Shown here piece after piece: positions 10,611 through 22,924 of a stretch of DNA of 64,000 bases; within the stretch, counting starts at the first letter, position 1, and the number at the start of each line of letters is the position of its first letter. The notes beneath the pieces were generated by a model. The model made no database searches. It saw only the letters and a list, made by a program, of their open reading frames with translations, and was not told where the DNA came from. A program made the translations under genes and the position numbers. The DNA comes from Russula earlei (Eukaryota > Basidiomycota > Agaricomycetes > Russulales > Russulaceae). Where the stretch lies: the NCBI GenBank assembly GCA_025769875.1, contig JAGFNK010000023.1:62001-126000 (forward strand), written 5' to 3'.

Positions 10611-13600
10611 ATGGATAATCCTGGGTGGCATGCGCGCAGAAGGGCCGCGCGACAAGATGTACGTATCCCGCTCATGCTCTTACAAGGATTCACCCTTGTC
10701 GCCCCGCTCGTCGAGCGCTCACCCGTCGGTTCGGCCTTGCCTAGGAGGCTGCCCTTACCCCCTCCAGAGGTCCCGACGGTCAGTTTCGCCCCGTTGCACA
10801 ACTGGAACCGATGGAGGACGCCTTCGTCGGAGGCTGGGCTTTGCCTCCGCCGCTACCACCGAAACCAGACAGGACCGGGAACGCAGGCGCGCAATTCGGC
10901 GTTCCCGTACCTCCCCTGTATACGAGTCCGCGCCTTCTGCAATCCGGATATCCGTTCGTCGATTCTCCCACGTCGAGGGGCCCACCCGTGCTCCATGGCG
11001 TGCGCTCGTCGTTCGACCAAAATCCGTTGTCGCGGCTCAGCCCCGTGGAGCGATCCCAGACGCTCCATCTCAGGAAGAAGATGATGAATCCGTACTTGCA
11101 GTTCATGTGCGGCCCTCTGCTGAGGTACGACACCGTCGACAGGGACGGCGTGTGGCATGGCGCGGCGTTGATCGTCAGTAAGTCCCTACACTACCCCGGC
11201 TTTTTTCTTTTCGGACTTCCGATGGGCGCTTATCCCTTCGGTGTAATCGTAGCTGCCGACAGTGGGTCTACGTACGAGCCGTATCCAACCCTCAGGTACT
11301 TTTGGGACCCAAGACAATCTGCTTCAGCCCCTAGGCAGCCCAGTTCTCATGGTCATGGAGCGGCGGTCGTCGACTTGGGTCCCCACCCTGCCGACCCCAT
11401 GGCTCAGCATTTCCACAATGTAGCAAACGACGAGCCCCTCGAGGGACCGACCGTACTAGAGAAGAGCGTCGTTGGCACGGAGATCTACGTGTATGGCGGA
11501 CGCAGCGGGTACGTGTACATGCTACATGTCTCGACGCCTAACTCGGCTGAGAACTTGTACCATCTCGCTGTCCATTAGCACATACACGTTTTGGAGATTC
11601 CTCATCCAGATTCCCCTGACTGATTCTGAGATGAAGATCAAGTATTCCGTCAATGGAGGACTGGAGATGGATTTCTTTGTCCCTGCTCGTCGTCAGACGA
11701 TGCGTTTGGCCGCGTATTCTGTGCGTAGACCCAACTGCGTCATCGATCCGTTGGCTTCTTGACGGCGTCGTTCCACTTAGTGCAACGGCTTCAGCGCCGG
11801 TGTCAACCCAGATGATTTCCGTGGACCGGGATTCCAGAGTGGCTACGACCCCGTCTGGGTCGACCTATTGGCGAAGCATGCTGAGCAGCCATTTCATGCG
11901 CTCGTCGGTGGTGGCGATCAACTCTACTGCGATGGGTACGTAATTCGGCTCAGCTTCTGCATGTCTAGTGTCCCGAATTCTGTCTCAGAGTCACTCGGGA
12001 ACCTGAACTGCAACACTGGATAAACCATTCGGATCCAGAGGGGAAAAAGCAGTGCCGTCTAACGCAAGAGATACTCTCGGCGATAGACCGCTTCTATTTC
12101 AATCACTATTGCGAGGTGTTTCGTAGCGGAGCGTTCGCCCGCGCCAATAGTACGATGTAGGTCTGGCTCGGTCTGCGCCCCCGAGACTTCACACTGAGGA
12201 CGATTTTCAAGCCCCATGCTGAACATATTAGGTGAGCTAACGTACTATGCACCCATTTCGTGGCGCCTTCTCACTTTGGTCTCTTAGATGATCATGGTTT
12301 GTTGAGGCCCTCATGCAAGCACTCTGCCCGCTAACTTGTAAACTCCTTTCCTACCAGATTTGGTAAGCAAATGTGTATCATACATATGGCCACCACTGAC
12401 ACCGGGGGAAGATTGATGGTTACGGAAGTTGTACGCGACATTGCCGTCATAAGCGGTTGACAAAATTGCTGACCGTTGCCAGATCCTGATGACACGCAAT
12501 CAGCACCAGTTTTCAACGCGTATGTGTCATTCAAAGAATGGATATAAAATTTTCACAATTGTTTTCTTTTTGGGAAGGATTGGGTCCAGGGGATACTTTT
12601 TCTATCTCCTATTTCAATGCTTCATCAACGGTTCGTAAACAGAATCATTCTATCACTCGCATGGTTCCTGCATATCTGATGGCTCTGCAAAAGTTTCTAT
12701 CGATGGCTTTGATGACCGATCTCACGTTTTCAAATCGACCATCATCGGTGGCCCAGGAGCATTCGTGCCCTTCCCGTCCCACTCAGTTCTAACGCCCATC
12801 GGCCCGACCGCTTGGATACTCTTGCTGGACTGCAGGCGCGTCGAACACAATCCTGGATAGTCTGGTTTCTTGACACTAGGCCTATCAGAGCGGAACGAAT
12901 GTTAACGCAAGTGTGTAGCGAGGAAGAGTACAGAAGGGTCTTCAAACGAATGAGCGAGTTGCCACCAGGGGTCGAGCATTTGATCATACAGCTCGGTGAT
13001 ACTATGCCAATCCGTTGCCGTCACTTCAAGCAAGACTGAATGTAAACACAGGGATTCCGATTGCGTATCCCCGCATGGTGTTTCTGGAGTCTGTGTTGTC
13101 GTCAAAATTCAACCCTCTAGTTACGTTAGGGAGGCATGGGTCTTTGGGTTTGAAAGGATTTGTGAACCAATTTAATGGGGATGCGGAGTTGTTGGATGAT
13201 CTGGTTCTTATCCTTTTCTTTCTTTGTCTGCACTCTGGGCTAATTGTTACTCGAAGAATGACCATTGGACGTCCAAACACCACAAGGTCCTTATTTTGCA
13301 TTTGCTGACGATCGTCTGCTCATGAGATCATCCCAGGCGGAGCGCAATTTATTCGTTGAGAGACTTCAACAATTTGCCCTGGAACGACGGATTCGCATCA
13401 CCTTCTTGGCCGGTGACGTTCATTGTGCGGCGGTTGGTGTTCTGAAGACCTTGCACAAGGGCAAGGGGTCTTCGTCGATTTCTCCTTCATCAGATTTCCG
13501 ATACATGCTTAACATCGTGACGAGTACGTTTCGACCCTCTAATGTGTTGTTCTGTCATGTTGACCCTCACGTGCAGGTGCGATCGTCAATACGCCGTACG

Positions 13601-14063
13601 TTTGTGTGAATCCAGCCTACACCTCGTGTTGATGGCGTTTGAATTCTAGACCGCCAGACAAGGTGATCGCCTTGGTAAATTCGCTGTCAACTAAACGACA
13701 TCGAACCATGCATCACGTCGATACAGACGAGGAAATGGTGAGTCAGACTCGCCGCGCGTTCTCGCGACTCATGCCCGATGGTGGCGGCGGTCAGGTTGCA
13801 CTATTCCAGAAGGACACGGATGGGTCGAAACCGAAAAGCCATTACATCATGGGCCGACGCAATTGGTGCAGCATCACGCTGAAGGAGCCGTCGGGCGACC
13901 TTTCATTCGACATCCGTGTGGAAAAGGCAAAGGGGAGAGGAGAGACCGTCGGGTGAGAAATCCCTTCCTTCCCCTCGTCTGAGCTCAATCCAACTTTTCG
14001 TTGTCTTGCAGGTATTCTATACTGGCACCTCCGCCGCGATGGACAGCCAAGGCTGTCAAGTGA
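10611..14063 (+). CDS. PhoD-like metallophosphatase, intron-rich fungal type
   Basis: Probable phosphodiesterase or alkaline phosphatase of the PhoD-like family; the substrate is unknown. Exon 1 (10611-10658, MDNPGWHARRRAARQD) joins at 10745 to a Pro-rich region. The conserved fungal N-domain follows: MNPYLQFMCGPLLRYDTVD, then TADSGSTYEPYPTL, FWRFLIQIPL and GGGDQLYCDG. Next comes the catalytic segment, rebuilt across very small exons as NILDDHDLIDGYGSYPDDTQ (12288-12430). Later blocks are IGSRGYFFYLLFQCFIN, IIGGPGAFVPFPSHS, ERRIRITFLAGDVHCAAVGV with the second metal-binding GDVH, RYMLNIVTS, NSLSTKRHRTMHHV and YIMGRRNWCSI. The last intron gives the end LAPPPRWTAKAVK, stop 14061-14063. There are well over ten introns, one with a GC donor (12836-12888). 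All metal ligands I can recognise are present. Confidence 0.85.
12288..12430 (+). other. Micro-exon cluster encoding the PhoD active site
   Basis: Three successive exons of the phosphatase are only 9 nt (12288-12296), 5 nt (12358-12362) and 19 nt (12412-12430), separated by introns of 61 and 49 nt. Together they complete NIL-DDHD-L-IDGYGS, and the next join at about 12482 gives YPDDTQSAPVF. All borders are GT-AG and the joined frame matches the family motif exactly, which is the evidence for the call. Confidence 0.75.
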
Positions 14064-14229
14064 GCTCACTTTCGACTGAAACCGGGCACCTAGACACTTT
14101 GATATCTCTGGACCCGGTTCTCGCATCTCTGTGCTTCATATGACTTTACATCTAGCTATCGCTTTCTTTGTCCCATATGGTAGTTGTGACATGTGAACGA
14201 TACCCGTTTCAGCTTAGCTAGTCGCTCAG

Positions 14230-14959
14230 TCAGTCCTCTTCCTCCTCCATCCGTATCGCGACGGCACGTCTGTATTGCAGCAACTTGGCAGGATCGCCGT
14301 ATATTTCGCTCAGATCTTCCGGCGGGGCGTCTTCCTCCTGTTCCTGCTCCTGCTCTTGATCCTGCTCCTCCGCCTCGCCCTCGCCCCCTCCATACTCCGA
14401 GCCGTATGTGCTCTGCAGACCGGGCGTCGACAGCCCCGTCGAGGTCTGGTCCGTTTCGACGTTGAGTTGCAAGCTCGTTGATCATGTAGGAGGGCAGCGC
14501 CGCCGCGCCGAGACCGACGAGGGGGCGCATACTCGACACGTGCGAAGAAGGTACATCCTCCGTGAGAGAAGTCGACCCTTCACGTTCAGGTTGTGGAGTC
14601 GTCGACGCTGTGTGAAAGTCACCTCCGTTCGAGGCCGGCGCCGGCGCCTCCGCGGCGACATGGCCAGAATCGGCGGCGGTGGCAGCGCCGGGGGAAGAAG
14701 GGGCGACGACGGCGATGGCGATGGAGGAGGCGGAGGCGGAGGGGACGGTCGTCGTCGCTTCGTCGGGCTTGAGACGCTTCTTGGCGTTGGCGGCCTGCGC
14801 GCGTTTTCGCTCGCGCTCGAGCTTCCTCTCCGCTTCTGCTTGCAGGCTCGCGGCGCGCTGCGCCGCCTCTACGCGGGCCTGTTCCTCTTCGAGCCGGTCG
14901 AGCGCCCACTGCTCCTCCATAAACTCAGGCATAGCGCTCGCACAAAGGCCGCCAGGTCC

Positions 14960-14993
<34 letters not shown>

Positions 14994-16436
14994 GGCGCCG
15001 ACGGTGGGGGGGGCGGCATCATCGCGTGACGGTGGGAGGTCGTCGTCGTCGTCGCCCGCGAGCATCGCTTCCACGTCTGGCGGAGGGGGAAACGCAAAGT
15101 CCGGGCCAGGGTTGAGGCGCACGCGGGCGCCGTTGAAGAGGGAGATGAAGGGAAAGTAGCCGAGGGAGCCGTCGTCAAAGTGGTTCTCCTTGTGCTCGCG
15201 CGCGCCCTCGCGCGTCGCGCGGCGCTTGGCCTGCGCCGCCTTGCGCGCATCGGCGGGGGCGCGGGGCGGGCGGAAGTCGTACAGCTCGCGGAAGGCGACG
15301 CCCTGGCACTCCCCGTTGACGAAGAAGGCGATTTTCGAGTCCGGCAGCGTGGGGAGGGGCCGCATCGGCGTGGTGCCGGACGCGCCGGACGCGCCTTCCA
15401 CGCTCGGATATGTTCTTGACGGTGGCGGACTTTTTGGAGGTGGGAGGCAAGGAGGCGGCGGAGGCGGAGGCGGCGGCGTCGGGGGGGCTTGCGGGAGAAG
15501 TCCATGAGGGCGAGCATCTCCTTGGACTGGGCGTACTCGAGCGACTCGAAGTACTCCTGGCCCTTGAACTCGATCGCGATGCGCTCGCGCTTGACGTGCG
15601 CCGGGTCGTGCGGGTCCCGCTTGGAGGGCTCCCGCAGCGTCGGGAGGGATATGTAGAGGCCGACGACGTCGCCCGTGCCAAAGGGGCGGCCGTACGGACG
15701 GGGACGCGAGAGCGTGATCTTCTCCCCCGTCTTGTCGCGCATCCCAGTACGAGTAGCCGTCGAGACCGCACGGCCCGCCCAGGAGCGCCTCGCGCCGTCC
15801 CCAGCCGAGGCGGACGTGCGCGCCTTCGCCCTTGGGCGGGCCGCCGCCGACGCTACCGCCGCCACCGCCACCGGGGACGTCGGACGCGCGTGCGCCGCCG
15901 GCGTGCTCGATCGCCACTTCGACGTACCAGCGGCCCTGACGGACGGGGGCGTTGCACCGCGCGCTGCGGAAGCCCTTGTCGCCGAGCAGGCCGAGGCCGT
16001 CCTGCGTCACCTTGACGAACGGGCTGCGGTCCTCCCAGCTCACGCGGTAGGCCGCCGGCGCGCTCTCGATCGTGCGGAAGGGGTGGGTGGAGCCCTCGGG
16101 GGCGAGGCCCGCGGGCATGTAGCGGAAGCCGAGGCGGTTGTGCGCGAGTTGGTCGGTGTGGCAGTAGGGCGAGTCGTCGGCGATGGGGAGGAAGGTGGGC
16201 GCGCGGGAGACGGTGAGACGGGGTCGGGTGGAGAGGTCGTAGAGGTAGGCCGGTAGGACGACGTTCTCGGCCGCCGGGGCGTTGGACAGCGAGGAGGGGT
16301 CCGAGGGCGTAGGGGAGTCTGCGGCGCTGTTGTTGTGAGAGGGCGGGTTCTGCTTTCGTTTCTTGGTCGGAGGACCATTGTTCGTCGAGCTCGTGGTCGC
16401 CGGTGAGTCTTCGCGAGCGTGGACGAGCATCACCAA
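14230..16436 (-). CDS. Ash2/Bre2-like SPRY subunit of COMPASS, frame broken
   Basis: SPRY-domain subunit of the Set1/COMPASS histone H3K4 methyltransferase. The N-terminus (start 16436 or 16430, MLVHAREDSPATTSSTN) has a basic KKRKQ patch. The SPRY core includes THPFRTIESAPAAYRVSWED, YVEVAIEHAGG, HVRLGWGRREA, CGLDGYSY, GMRDKTGEKI, GDVVGLYISLP, IAFFVNGECQGVAF and LGYFPFISLFNGARVRLNPG. A Glu/Ala coiled coil (PEFMEEQWALDRLEEE) and the acidic end AIRMEEEED follow. The reading frame steps by one extra base at about 15746, in the C7 run at 15481-15487, at about 15409, 14930 and 14471. Conserved blocks continue across each step, so consensus errors or a recent pseudogene are both possible. GC-rich with short hexamer repeats (14336-14375, 14960-14990). 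Confidence 0.78.
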
Positions 16437-16494
16437 GGGGTGGATGACCCTAACCTGGCGCGCTCGTTCTTTTACGCAGGGACGTCCACCACCG

Positions 16495-17434
16495 ATGGCC
16501 AGTCCTAACGCCCGTGCTTTACGGTACGTCGAGCGGGTCTCTATCGAAAATCGTCAGCACTGATGTCGCATCAGTCGCATCCACAAAGTAAACTACGTCT
16601 ATCGCTGAAAGTGCCGTTTTCCCGTCCTTCTCATGCGATAAACTCACAGGAACTTGGCGATCTGAACGCCAACCCGATCGATGTATGCGCCGTGCCTTGT
16701 CCATGGTCACGGTTTGCTGAGCATGCTTGATTCAGGGCGTCTCTTATGAGGTGGTCGAAGACAATGTGCTCAACTGGAAATGCTCTATCAAAGGAGCGGT
16801 GAGTTGTGCCTCTACCCATTGTCTCACGACGGATTCAGAGCCTCCGTACAGTCAGACAGTCCATACAAAGGGGGCACGTTTTACTTCAAGCTCGCGCTTC
16901 CGGAAGACTTTCCGTTCAAACCCCCAACGGTATGGTAAAATATCTCGAGGCTAAACTACGGACGTGCATATTTGCGTTCTGTGTTCCACCCTAGGTAACG
17001 TTTAGCACGAAGATATACCATCCTGGCATCAACGAAGAGGGTAGCATCTGCATCCCCATTCTGCGAGACGAGGTGCGTGGTCACTTCGGTGATGGCACGC
17101 GCTAGACCAGAGGACCCTCAGTGGAAGCCATCCATCACTCTGGCCACAGGTGCGGAATACGGGGATATTTTATGCATTCGATGCCGATATTCGTTGTCGT
17201 AGTGCTTTCTGCCATCCAGGAGAAGGTGAATAATCCGAGCGCAGACGACCCCTTCGAGCCGGAGATTGCGGCGGTAAGTGTACAACAAAGGTGTCTCGAC
17301 ATGGACCGAAACTGTATTTTAGCAATTGAAGAACGACAAAGCTGCGTTCTTGAGCACTGCGCGGGAATGGACGAAGAAGTAGGTCCGCCGTGAGTTGCAA
17401 CGACAACAACTGATGGCACGACAGGCACGCGTAA
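16495..17434 (+). CDS. Ubiquitin-conjugating enzyme E2, Ubc4/Ube2D-like
   Basis: Carries ubiquitin as a thioester and passes it to E3 ligases. Eight short exons join in frame: 16495-16523 (MASPNARALR), 16575-16587 (13 nt, RIHK), then ELGDLNANPID, GVSYEVVEDNVLNWKCSIKG, ASDSPYKGGTFYFKLALPED, PPTVTFSTKIYHPGINEEGS, ICIPILRDE with the active-site Cys, WKPSITLATVLSAIQEKVNN, PSADDPFEPEIAA and LKNDKAAFLSTAREWTKK. A last intron gives the end KKHA with TAA at 17432-17434; without that splice the frame would stop at KK. The HPN tripeptide usual in E2s reads HPG here (YHPGINEEGSICI), with Asn following Ile, as in several UBC variants. Divergent from the Ash2/Bre2 gene, sharing a very short 58-nt promoter interval. 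Confidence 0.88.
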
Positions 17435-17740
17435 AGGCGTTGAGATGTATTTTTGTCATGATCCGACCTGTAAAAGGAAATTTTGTACTTAGCAGGGATT
17501 GCCAGTTTTGTTGTTGCAACACGACGACCACTTCATTCGTTCGTTCATTCCACTGTTTTGTTTCCTTTTCTCACCCGGTCCGTCTCGATTGATCGCCCTT
17601 TTCCGCCAACTCCTCGTGTACCCCACGTTGCACCCCCTTCGTTTTTACTCTTCTTCCCACTCTCCTGTGCACTTTCCATTGACCTTACCACAATTGGCTC
17701 ACCCGTAACGTGCTCGAAAACGAGGCGACTATATCCACAA
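17435..17740. promoter_or_regulatory. Pyrimidine-rich promoter region
   Basis: No coding region is supported. From about 17525 the plus strand is dominated by C and T (for example runs of TTCC and CTCTTC), leading to the ATG at 17741. This CT-rich type of start region is frequent in basidiomycetes and agrees with a plus-strand gene beginning at 17741. Confidence 0.4.
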
Positions 17741-20700
17741 TGCTGCGTTTTCGGTAAGCTTGCCACCCTCTGTCACCCGTGCCGGCATTTTCACAATCTA
17801 TCATCGTTTTCTCTCCCCTCCGCTCTATCATCACTCGGACAGCAAGTGGTCAGACGTCAAGCAACACCCAGTTCCAGACTCTGCGCGCTCTAGTCCCCCC
17901 TCTGATCATCCTTCCGCACCACTTCCAGCCTTACCTCCCGTTGGTGACTTTCGCACGTCGCTTATCCTCCCCGAGTGAGCCGCATCTCGTCCTTTCTCCC
18001 ATATTCGCATTTTCTAAATGCGCCATGCGACCACTCCTAGCCTGTCGCGTCGCTTCACCGTTCTCCGCGCTCCATCTGGCGACCCTGTCTCCCTGGAAGA
18101 TCTTAGGGTCAGACTCGCCGATCAGCGCGCCCGTGGTGCAAAAAATCACCTCTCGGAAGAAGAAGAAGACATGTTCTTGCAAACATTAGGTCGCATACGC
18201 TCAAAGCCATCCGTCAGTTCAACTAGCGGCGACTCCATCCAAAGCACGGCTCGCGAATCGTTCAGATCTTCCGAAACTGCGACTAGCTCCATCCCATCCA
18301 CCTCGAGTGCAGCAAAACGTTTCAGTAACAATATGTTCGGCTCTGGTAAATTCCGAGATTATACTTATCTTCGCAGCGTGGCGAAGGACCGTGCCGGTGC
18401 TGGGAAAGCAAGCGCGAGCAGGCGGAGCACGAATTCATCCTCCCTCTCCACAATTGGTCGCTCCTACAAGGCATCAGACACATCCATACCAGAGGACTCA
18501 CAGACAGACCTTGAACTCTCCGCGCATGATTCCGAGACAACCATTGCGCCTCGTGGCAAGGCATCTTCCTTTGAATTGGAGGAGGGCATCGTAAAGTCAT
18601 TCCAGCCCGGCCACCTACGAAGGGCATCGATGGCGTTGGAAGAAGTAATACGCGAGATTGAGGAAGAGGTCGAGGTCGAGGTCGGCCGCGGTGGTGCCGA
18701 TGGTGACAGTGACGGTGACGGTGACGATAAAATCTTAATTCCACGGTCCCCTGCGCCTGAACGTGCTTCTAGCCTCACGGGAAGATCTGTAAGTGACTCT
18801 GTTGATTGGGCTTTTTTTCTTCTTTCGTTTCAATCTCATTCCTTGCATGTGTAGGTCGACAAGCCCCGTCCAGTTCCTTCAATCAAACTCAGTGATAGTG
18901 TTTATGAGACTGGAACAGCTGTCTCATCAGATCCCTCAATGCAAGCAGATGCCCCGGAGTTCCGTCCCTCTCCATCTCCGTACCCCCGCGCCGAAACCTC
19001 ACCTACCCCTCGACTGCCAGGCTACATTCCCGGAATGCCAAGACCCATGACACCACGTGAGACGACCTTCGATCACGATGAGGTCTCTCCCTCTTCTTCC
19101 TCAACACCCCGCGCCACGTCCCCCCGTATCCCCGGTAGTGATAGACCAACGTCCCCGAACGTCTCTACGAGCAGTGCGCTTCGTCGCGACTCAACATCCA
19201 TGCGACAATCGCATCGCGCCTCACCTCCTATAATGACAAATCCGGGCGCTCCCATCGCTTCGCTGTTATCCGGCGTAAACGGTCGCTTCACGCCAGACCA
19301 TTCACATACTCTCAATGGTCCATCTGTTGAGTTTAGCAATCCCCTCGACTCGTCTCTTCTGGGCCGACGTCGCCCCGTCTCGCCCTTCTCTCAAGGCGCA
19401 TATCAAAGTATGACGGTGTCCTCACGCCCCTCTACGCCAAGTAACGTCACGTGGAAAGCGCCCACAGCCCCAGGTAATGGTAGTGGGGTGCAGAGTCGTA
19501 GTGGAAGTGCCGTGGGTTCTTCCGAGTCGGACCTCGCTATCACCAGGCTACCATCACCAGTTCGTAACGGGCTTGATAGGTCTCCCACGCACACGAGAAG
19601 CGATAGCAACATCAGTTCAAATGATCTTCATGACTTTGCACAGCTGAACTTATTTGGGTCCCCGCTGGGCAGCCGATCACTGCGATCCCCGCCTTTACCA
19701 GATTCCCCTGTTTTCGAAAATTCGGTGCAGAGCGGAATCTTCACTTTGCACAAACGTGGCCATCCTTCTGCTCCGGTCACCGACACTGGTTCATCGCCTC
19801 TGGAGAGTTCCGCGTTGAGGTCGTCGACCCCAACCCAATATCCCCCACGGTCCTCGGCCTCACCGGTCTACCCCGATCCCGATCATGCGCGTAGCTCGCA
19901 ACGTGGCTCGCGTCAGGCGACAGCCTCACCGTTCGCGCTGAACCAGTCGCAGGCCCTCATCCTGTCCCCAATTGCGAATTCCTCCCGCTCGTCACTAGAG
20001 TCAGCTGGTTCAAGCTATCACACGTGGGAAGCGGACAAGCAAGGTCCAGTGCTACCACTCGTCGCAGCGCTCGTGCCGCAGCCACCTGCATGGCACGACC
20101 TTTCTGATTCAACAGGCGATCTCAGTTCAGCGGCTGATGGAGACGCCGAAGAGGTAGTGCAACAATACTCTGGTTTGAACAAACGCGATTTTGCTGCGAT
20201 ACAAGGGCGACTTCTATTCGCTGCGAAGTTAAAGGCGGAAGTACCTGAGCCGCGTGAGCGCCGGAACTCACTCCGCAAAAGGCGGCCATCTACATCACAG
20301 TCCGTAAGTCTGGTTCTGTTATAGGCTATGACGACTGGCTTGAACGAGATACAGGCTGCCGATGTCGTTCAGCAAGGATCGACACAACGACCGATGTCGC
20401 AAGATAGCGCATTGAAAGCCAGCGCTCTCCTAGACTCGGTGGTGGATAGCATACAGGCACCACGGTTAAAGCTGGGCGAATTGAAAACCGATACGGATCT
20501 CGCTAATTCTAACTCCTCCGCGGAGCCTGAGCCTTCCAGCGCAACTCGAAGGAAGAATGCGCTTGCGCGGGCTTTATTTGGCCCTTCCGACTCTGATCAG
20601 TCTCTCACCTCCCCATCCCCACCACCGATGGACGACCACGATACTAGCTCCAGTGTGTTGCCTGCGGAGCGGCCTCTCCTGATTGAGATTTCCACTAGCT

Positions 20701-22924
20701 CCCGCTCTCTTCGTGAGACACTTTCGCCTTCGTCCCCTTCTGTAAATGATGGTGTTGGCACCTCATCGTCTTCCGTAACGGAGGCGCTCGACAAACGACA
20801 GAACCTTGCAAGAGAGGTCCAACGTAGAGCTGAGGCAGCGATGGCAGATCTAAATAGAATGCCCTCCAACGCCAAGGTCAGCGATTTTTCGCAACGGAAG
20901 CGCATTGAAGTAGGCCAGATTTCCGCGCCGAAACTGGTCTCCGCGTCTACCAGTGTCGATACAATCCCGGTGCGTTCCCCGTCTGCAGCATCTGGGCAGC
21001 TGTCCGCAACACAAAGTCAATCCCCCGAATTCGTCCAGGCTTGGAACTACGCCTCAAAAGATTTCGTGGATCTCTTAGGGCTAAGCCGACACCACCCGCG
21101 AGTGATGAACCGACACAGCCTTCCCTTGATCAATCATCGGCTCATACCGATCGATCACTGGCCACACCCGACGGACCATTGCCACCCAGCACAACCGATC
21201 ACTCTCGATCCAAGGTCGTCTCTCTTCCTGCCACGGCAGTCTCGCCTGGTCCAGGCTTAAAGGGATTCGTATCTCGCTTCTTGAAGCCTCGCTCAGGAGA
21301 TATATCAGAGCCTGACCGCCGAAAACAGTTGCCTTCCTCGTCCAACTCACTGGCCACTCCGTCGTATTTTGCACAACAGCAATCAGGACGACGGACCTGA
21401 GAATAGCGTTTCTCAGCATGTGCAATCCGCGCCTCCACGAGACAAGTCTTTCCGTCCGCATACGCCTGTATCCCCTGATTCTGCACCGCCATTTAATCCG
21501 CCACCCTCCGCGCCGATCGTGACTGCTCCAGTCCCCGATGGCAGCACGGCGCGGGCCGTGGATCAGAATGCATTGAAGCAGTTCATGGACGCTGCCAATA
21601 ATCTTGGTCTCGATAAAGATGCTCTGACAGACTTCCTAGCACGCTCTCCTTCCGTCGGTTCAAGGTTAACTGGTCACAGCTCCAAACGGTCGACTGCTCT
21701 ATCGGGTGACGGGTCTGGGCGAGGCAGGCGTGACTCTCCCTTGACTGAACCTACACTGCTATCTGCTCCCAGCCCGGGTTCACGGCGTAATCTTGGGCCG
21801 CCCCCACAGCGACAATCTGGTGAAGTCATCGCAAAGGCGCCCACTCGGAGGCCGCTTGGCCGCAACGTAGTAACGCCAGATTCAACCAATTCAACGATAG
21901 TGCGGCGAACACTTATTTTCCCATCGGAGGCGAAACAGTCAAACTTGGACCCTGGCACAGGTCTCCGCAAAAGCTCGTCCACGCGACGTCGTCGATCAAC
22001 AAGTGCGGCATCAGTGCAATCCAACCGCTCCCTTCATGATCGTGTCCCCACACCCCCACCCCCTAAGCCTCTTGGCCGGCGCTTCTCCGCTGAACAATCG
22101 CCGCCCATGCCTCATATACCCAGTTCTCTGTTGGCCCAGACCGAGGCCATTAACGCGCCTCAGTCTGCCCCTGTCGTTCCTTTAGAAAAGTCTAACTCCG
22201 CCTATGATTCTCTGTGACTCTTCCTAGTTATCACATCCGTATCCATTGTTCTAAACCCCTTCTTTAGATATGATATGTACACCGGTGATGGGAGACCTGC
22301 TATTTCTGTCACTCCAGATGTGCAACACCCTGACGCCTCGGGTTCCAATCTGAACACCCTCCACAATATGGAACCAGGTACCGCCGTTGAAGTGCTTGAA
22401 TTAGCCAACGGCGAAACTATTTGGTGTGTCAGAGCTCCGCTAAACGCCTAGAGATTACATTGACATTAACTGGCACCATGATAGGTCCATCGTGAATGGT
22501 CTTCGGGATGACGACGAGGAGTCGTTTGGGAATCGTGCTAGTCTTTGTGTCCGAGTACTCGTTACGTGATGAGGGCATGCAGGTGTTCTTCAAGGAACAC
22601 GGGAGGACGGGGTCCAAAGACAGTCAATCGTCATTCCAATCACGCAAGAAGGTCCCGCAGGTGCAGAAGCGCCCAGAAACCAAAGTACGCCAAATCTTCA
22701 TTCAACCGGATCAGGGTTGCTGATCTTTTCCTCGACACTAGGTCTTCTTCAGTTCGTCAGCTCAGATAGGACGCCTCATTGACAATCTCTCGCATGAGAC
22801 CGAGGCCGGTTCTTTCAACATCCTTCCCACCAATCTCAGCCCAGCCCTTGTCCAGCCTGACTCTTCTCATTGGACCGTTGAGGAGCGCCTAGAGCACATG
22901 CTCAACACGCTCGCCACCCCATAG
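17741..22924 (+). CDS. Large disordered Ser/Pro-rich protein with conserved ends
   Basis: I do not recognise the function. Exon 1 is tiny (ATG CTG CGT TTT CG, 17741-17754) and joins to KWSDVKQHPVPDSARSSPP, then across an intron to DFRTSLILPDLSRRFTVLRA and EDLRVRLADQRARG. The middle is over 1000 residues of Ser/Thr/Pro-rich, probably disordered sequence with many SP and TP sites. Two inferred introns, 20970-21016 (47 nt) and 21361-21406 (46 nt), keep it open. The C-terminus is again folded-looking and acidic: LYDMYTGDGRPAISVTP, GTAVEVLELANGETIWSIVN, EYSLRDEGMQVFFKEH, QIGRLIDNLSHETEAG and WTVEERLEHMLNTLATP (stop 22922-22924). One extra base near 22545-22550 shifts the frame between NRASL and SEYSLRDEG. 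Conserved ends with a disordered phospho-rich middle suggest a scaffold, but that is inference. Confidence 0.6.

Noticed and set aside
14408..15115. Plus-strand Arg/Gly-rich frames opposite the Ash2/Bre2 gene
   Set aside because: GC-rich composition keeps several frames open; the conserved SPRY and coiled-coil blocks are all on the minus strand.
20900..21410. Apparent frame changes in the large disordered gene, first read as indels
   Set aside because: Both are explained by ordinary 47-nt and 46-nt introns (20970-21016 and 21361-21406) with GT-AG borders and correct phase.
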